From contig NC_037590.1 of assembly GCF_003073045.1 (NCBI RefSeq), forward strand, positions 14,142,091-14,206,090: a stretch of 64,000 nucleotides of DNA. The letters run 5' to 3'. The stretch comes from Pomacea canaliculata. Taxonomy: Eukaryota; Mollusca; Gastropoda; Architaenioglossa; Ampullariidae. The notes below the pieces were generated by a model, which was given only the letters and a program-made list of their open reading frames with translations, searched no databases and was not told the origin of the DNA. Within the stretch, counting starts at the first letter, position 1, and each line of letters begins with the position of its first letter. Shown here piece by piece: positions 60,701-64,000 of the stretch. Made by a program: the position numbers and the translations under genes.

Positions 60701-62637
60701 CACCTAAGTTCAAAATAGTATGTAAGTAAGAATGCTGTGTTTCATACCGGTAATAAAAAAGAGGCCTAACTAATGAGTAAGGATTTTTTTTTGTATGGAA
60801 GGAAAGTACAATCACAACATTCAGAACGATCGACTTTCTGGAAGAAAAAAACAAGATAAATCAAAGTAACGCCATCCAAACATTTCTCGGTATCAGTTGG
60901 ACAGGACATCACCTCAGGCAGCGAGATCGGTTAAAACAGTCCGGTACTAGGCGGCAGCTTAATTGTCAGGAGTCTGGCCATCTCCTTTTGCTGAAATTGT
61001 GTCTGGATAATGACTGGCTCATACCACACGTGTGGACTGGATAATGACTCCCTATCACTCGACAAACTGCTCTGTTCGGCGAACGTCTGTTGTCAGTAAA
61101 TACGAAGGTTTGGAGAATTCCCCATACAGTCTTTTTTTGTCTCCAAAGCAAATGCAACATAGCCCAGTTAATCCTATTTGGCGGGTGGGTAAGAGGTGAG
61201 AGTAAAACAACAAATGGTTTCTTACCCCTGGTTTCCTCCTCATCAGACTGCGTTGGTATGGATAGCAGGTCCCGGGAAAGAAATTCAGCTTGCGTTGTCT
61301 CTGTTTGTTGCAGTCTTGGTGAAGTTGTCTTCATCAGTATTTTTGCTACTTCTTTACTTAGTTCCATCAATTCTCTTTTCAGTGTTTCTGCTTCCTTTAA
61401 AGATTGGAGTGCTGATTCAATAATGTCATCTGCTCCATCCTCTTTTGTCGTCCTTTTTGGTACCTCCGTTTGCTGAATCTTTTCCATTTCCGCTTCAATC
61501 TGCTTTTTGATGTTCTCCTGTTTCGTTGTTGTCAAAGACTCACTCAGCAGCTGAATGTTTTGACTAAGCTGTTCGCATTTCTCCTGAGCATCTTTCTGGA
61601 ATAATTATCACGAAAAATCGTCTATGAAATGAAGGAAATTAACCACTGCAGTATCGTGACTGAAGGTTCCAGGCGGTAGTAGAGTAGTTCCTGGTTATTG
61701 TAAGCTACGAGTAACTTTTCAACCCTGCAATCTTCTGGCAGAATATCTCGTGAGTTTTCATAAACATATAAGATTTGTTAAGAGTGCTAATTGTTTTCTC
61801 GAATCAGTGTGCTTATTTTCCTGTAATTCCCTAAATCTAAGTCAAACAACCTCTCCTTCCATTCTTGAAAAACAAGCTAAGAAACAACACCAAGCACAGA
61901 CAGAGGTCAAGTCTTCAACGCTACGAATGTTCCACTGGCTGGAGCCTTGACCATCTTAATGTATCCCTGTTGAATTCTTGATGTCAAGGGGTTTTCATTT
62001 CATTCACCCAAATTTGGAGAAATACACTATTGTACTAAGCCCATTCATCGACAATGATCCCTATGTAGACATTAAACCGAACCACAGCAGACCTGCGACA
62101 ACAACTGTGTTTTACAGAACGTTTCCTCCTCTAATCCTTAGAGTTTCCGATGAGATGGTAAAACTTGGGTGAACGCGTTTCACTTAACGTTCTGTGGAAA
62201 AAGTTAGAACAAGTCCTGATCTTCCGCAAAGGTACCACCTGTCACATTCAATCATCAGGATTTTTTTTTTTTCTCTCGACGCATGCATTACTGAAGACAT
62301 GACGGTCTGCACCCTTAAGTAAAAAAGCCCCACCAGATAATGAGAGAGGAAATAATAAATTTTTTTTTGTTTGCGAAAGCTGAAGGTCAATAAAGTTTGG
62401 ATTACATTAGAGTTCTTGAGCTCCTCCAACTGGATATGCAGCTGCCTGTTGAGTTCTATCGCGCTGTGCAGCTTTTGTTTATCCGTAGCCGCCTGCTCAG
62501 TCGTCTCCTCCAGTTTCTGCAACACATGCGTACTCCAAGTAAACCAAGCATCTAGGCAGCTATTAGATCTTTCACTTTAGAGAGATACGCAAGCGTCATA
62601 ATGTAAAAGTGCAAAAAAGACTAAGATGCTGGCCTGC

Positions 62638-62673
<36 letters not shown>

Positions 62674-63963
62674 GATGTTGATTGATGATGACGATGATGA
62701 CGACGACGACGATCACCATTCAGCTTGTCTCTTCCAGCGTCCTCGGCACACACGGCGGCTTGATTAATTTAGAACCAAGACAACATGCAAAGGAAACGGT
62801 GTCTTGGCACGCGGACATTCGACGCTGGTGTGAGCGGACATGCTGGCCATTATTGTCTTGATCTCTGTGACGTCATACTCCTCGCGTGGCGAGTCGTCAT
62901 CACTCTTAAGGCACCGCGCCATCGCCTCGCCGAAACAACGTATTCAAAGATGGCAGCTGTACCCCCTCTGTTCGGCCTCTACACGCCGTCAGCGTCTAAC
63001 ATGCACTTGAGCGGAATTTCCAGCTTGGGATGTTTGGGAGGTGGAAGGGTGGCGAGCGGAAGACAGTGCTTCTCATTAATGTGCTGATCACCGTAACGTC
63101 ACGCGAGGAGGGTGACGTGTCGGCATTACACGGAGGCTAAGTGCATGTATCACGTGCTCCAAGCTTCCAGACGGACACAGCGTCTCAGTGCTTACTTTGT
63201 TCAGCTTGCGGATGGCTTTTTCCTCAGATGGTAAGGCATCTAAGTGTACTTTAGCTGCCTTCGTCATGTTAGTGTAGAGGGCAATCGCGGTCGCTAGAGC
63301 TGTCAGCAGAAAACAATTCACGTCATCGAGATGATGATGATGATGACGACAATGACAACGATGATCTATAAAGCGCTAGGCTCACTATCGAACTTTACAC
63401 ATGTTATGTGGAAAAATGGGTTTCTGTGAAGTGAGGAAACTGGACACAAATTCGTCAATTCCACTCATTAGTGAAGGGTAAAATAAACATTAACAATCAG
63501 GGAAGGAGAGAAGTACAATACAAATTCATCTCAAACAACTCAAAATTAATATTACGTAGGACAAAATAGCAGTTACAGGAAAAAAAGAAAGTACAGTGAT
63601 AAAATATACCAGAGTGCAGAGGGGGATTTCTTGTATGTTTAATTGCAAGTATCAGCAGATCGGAGATCTTCTTCGAAGCCCAGTCCCACTTGTTCCTTTT
63701 CTTCAAAAGTGTCTGCGCTGCAACATTTCAGGATAAAGCTCGCACAAAATACTATTTCCCAAAGTTTGGTTGGGTGCATCAGGGGTGCACATTTACATTA
63801 TCAAGTCTATAGCCAATGGGGAAGTTAGTACCGTATGCTAATTAGGCATACATGTGACAAACATGATGTCATATAACCTATATTTTCCCTTGTGGCTACG
63901 AAACATGCTTCAAGATGCTTACCGGGTAGAACATTAAATCCCTGTACATCTTCTGGTTTCGGT
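57778..63963 (-). CDS. unrecognised coiled-coil gene A, 5' end beyond the window
   Basis: Twelve minus-strand exons: 63,923-63,963; 63,610-63,717; 63,196-63,299; 62,406-62,516; 61,226-61,595; 60,442-60,485; 60,024-60,158; 59,814-59,904 (low-coordinate edge uncertain); 58,906-59,138; 58,208-58,390; 58,027-58,076; 57,778-57,892 (stop at 57,778). All join in phase, giving about 528 residues here. The visible N-terminal part (PEDVQGFNVLP, KRNKWDWASKKISDLLILA) is followed by a long heptad-like Lys/Glu/Gln-rich coiled coil over about 62,500-60,450. Then come a Ser-rich linker, a charged tandem-repeat exon, a compact helical segment (MDIARTDCIETLKVLAKFAS), and a C-terminus ending LQKEIFYNNC. There is no signal peptide or membrane segment. 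A scaffold or cytoskeletal/ciliary role would fit the architecture, but I do not recognise the family. The last exon is open in a second frame that could splice onward to 56,256, so A and B may be one locus. Confidence 0.7.
58979..59124 (-). repeat. 51-bp coding tandem repeat (17-residue unit) in gene A
   Basis: Units start at 58,979, 59,030 and 59,081 with a strict 51-bp period, the last incomplete. On the minus strand each encodes KSKERVIPEEDKKRERP, a strongly charged helix-breaking unit. Units 1 and 2 differ at only a few bases, which indicates recent duplication. The period keeps the reading frame. Confidence 0.95.
59323..59497. mobile_element. 175-bp MITE with CAGGGCTTCTGCT terminal inverted repeats
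   Basis: The element begins CAGGGCTTCTGCT and ends AGCAGAAGCCCTG. The interior has internal palindromes such as GGGGTCCCTGGGACCCC and no coding capacity. GTGTAA occurs close to both ends, but an exact 8-bp target duplication was not clear. The termini suggest hAT affiliation. It lies in an intron of gene A. Confidence 0.75.
62637..62714. repeat. GAT/GAC trinucleotide microsatellite
   Basis: A long ATG/GAT run passes into GAC units within an intron of gene A. A related shorter run lies at about 63,330-63,365. Confidence 0.95.
62945..62957 (+). promoter_or_regulatory. YY1/TISU-like element on the strand opposite gene A
   Basis: CAAAGATGGCAGC matches the YY1 core. Its ATG (62,950) opens a 45-codon frame to 63,087 starting MAAVPPLFGLYTPSASN. 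The segment is GC-rich with nearby CRE-like TGACGTCA (62,868). It may be an antisense promoter or chance; no downstream exon was found. Confidence 0.2.
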
Positions 63964-64000
63964 CTGAAATGAAAATAACTAAGTTCGTATCAATTTGCAA

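Noticed and set aside
61090-61476. 128-codon plus-strand frame rich in Ser and Phe
   Set aside because: It is the complement of the Lys/Glu-rich coiled-coil exon of gene A.

Overview
The window looks like nuclear DNA from an invertebrate animal, most likely a lophotrochozoan and plausibly a gastropod mollusc. This is an inference from AT-rich introns of several kilobases, canonical GT-AG splice sites, the gene families present and the repeat types (RTE- and Jockey/CR1-like LINEs, hAT-like MITEs, simple repeats). No bacterial features are present. All coding sequence is in short spliced exons, so I assembled genes by chaining exons with compatible splice phases, mostly on the minus strand.

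Layout from low to high coordinates. The first coding exon of a rhodopsin-type peptide GPCR of the CCAP-receptor/NPSR group lies at 5,118-5,219 (minus); the rest of that gene runs off the left edge. From 7.7 to 8.5 kb there is a decayed LINE. From 8.5 to 21.7 kb I found no secure gene, only simple repeats and a few promoter-like motif clusters. An RJL-family small GTPase (DNAJC27/RBJ-like, minus) occupies 21,701-27,944 in six phase-consistent exons. Its promoter carries a perfect-looking RFX X-box 95 bp upstream of the start codon, which fits the proposed link of RJL GTPases to cilia. DNAJC22 (wurst-like, plus) lies at 29,728-31,506. It has three apparent reading-frame shifts although the neighbouring genes are clean. 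A 7-kb convergent non-coding stretch with a 186-bp hAT MITE follows. RNF41/NRDP1 (minus) is complete in six coding exons, 38,501-42,121, giving 315 residues.

From 46.3 kb to the right edge the minus strand carries two unrecognised multi-exon genes. Gene B (46,341-56,256) has one intron that has collected a 5'-truncated RTE-like LINE and a possible transposase scrap, and another intron with a cluster of three inverted repeats. Gene A (57,778 to beyond 64,000) is a coiled-coil protein with a 51-bp coding tandem repeat. A broken Ty3/Gypsy-type fossil separates A and B, and a 175-bp MITE sits in an intron of A.

The genes do not form one pathway. Two common threads are chaperone/endocytic trafficking (DNAJC22; RNF41, which controls receptor turnover) and possible ciliary function (the RJL GTPase with its X-box). 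Exon calls for RNF41, the RJL GTPase and gene A are strong because every junction keeps the frame, with one weak junction in gene A. Gene B has two unresolved gaps.
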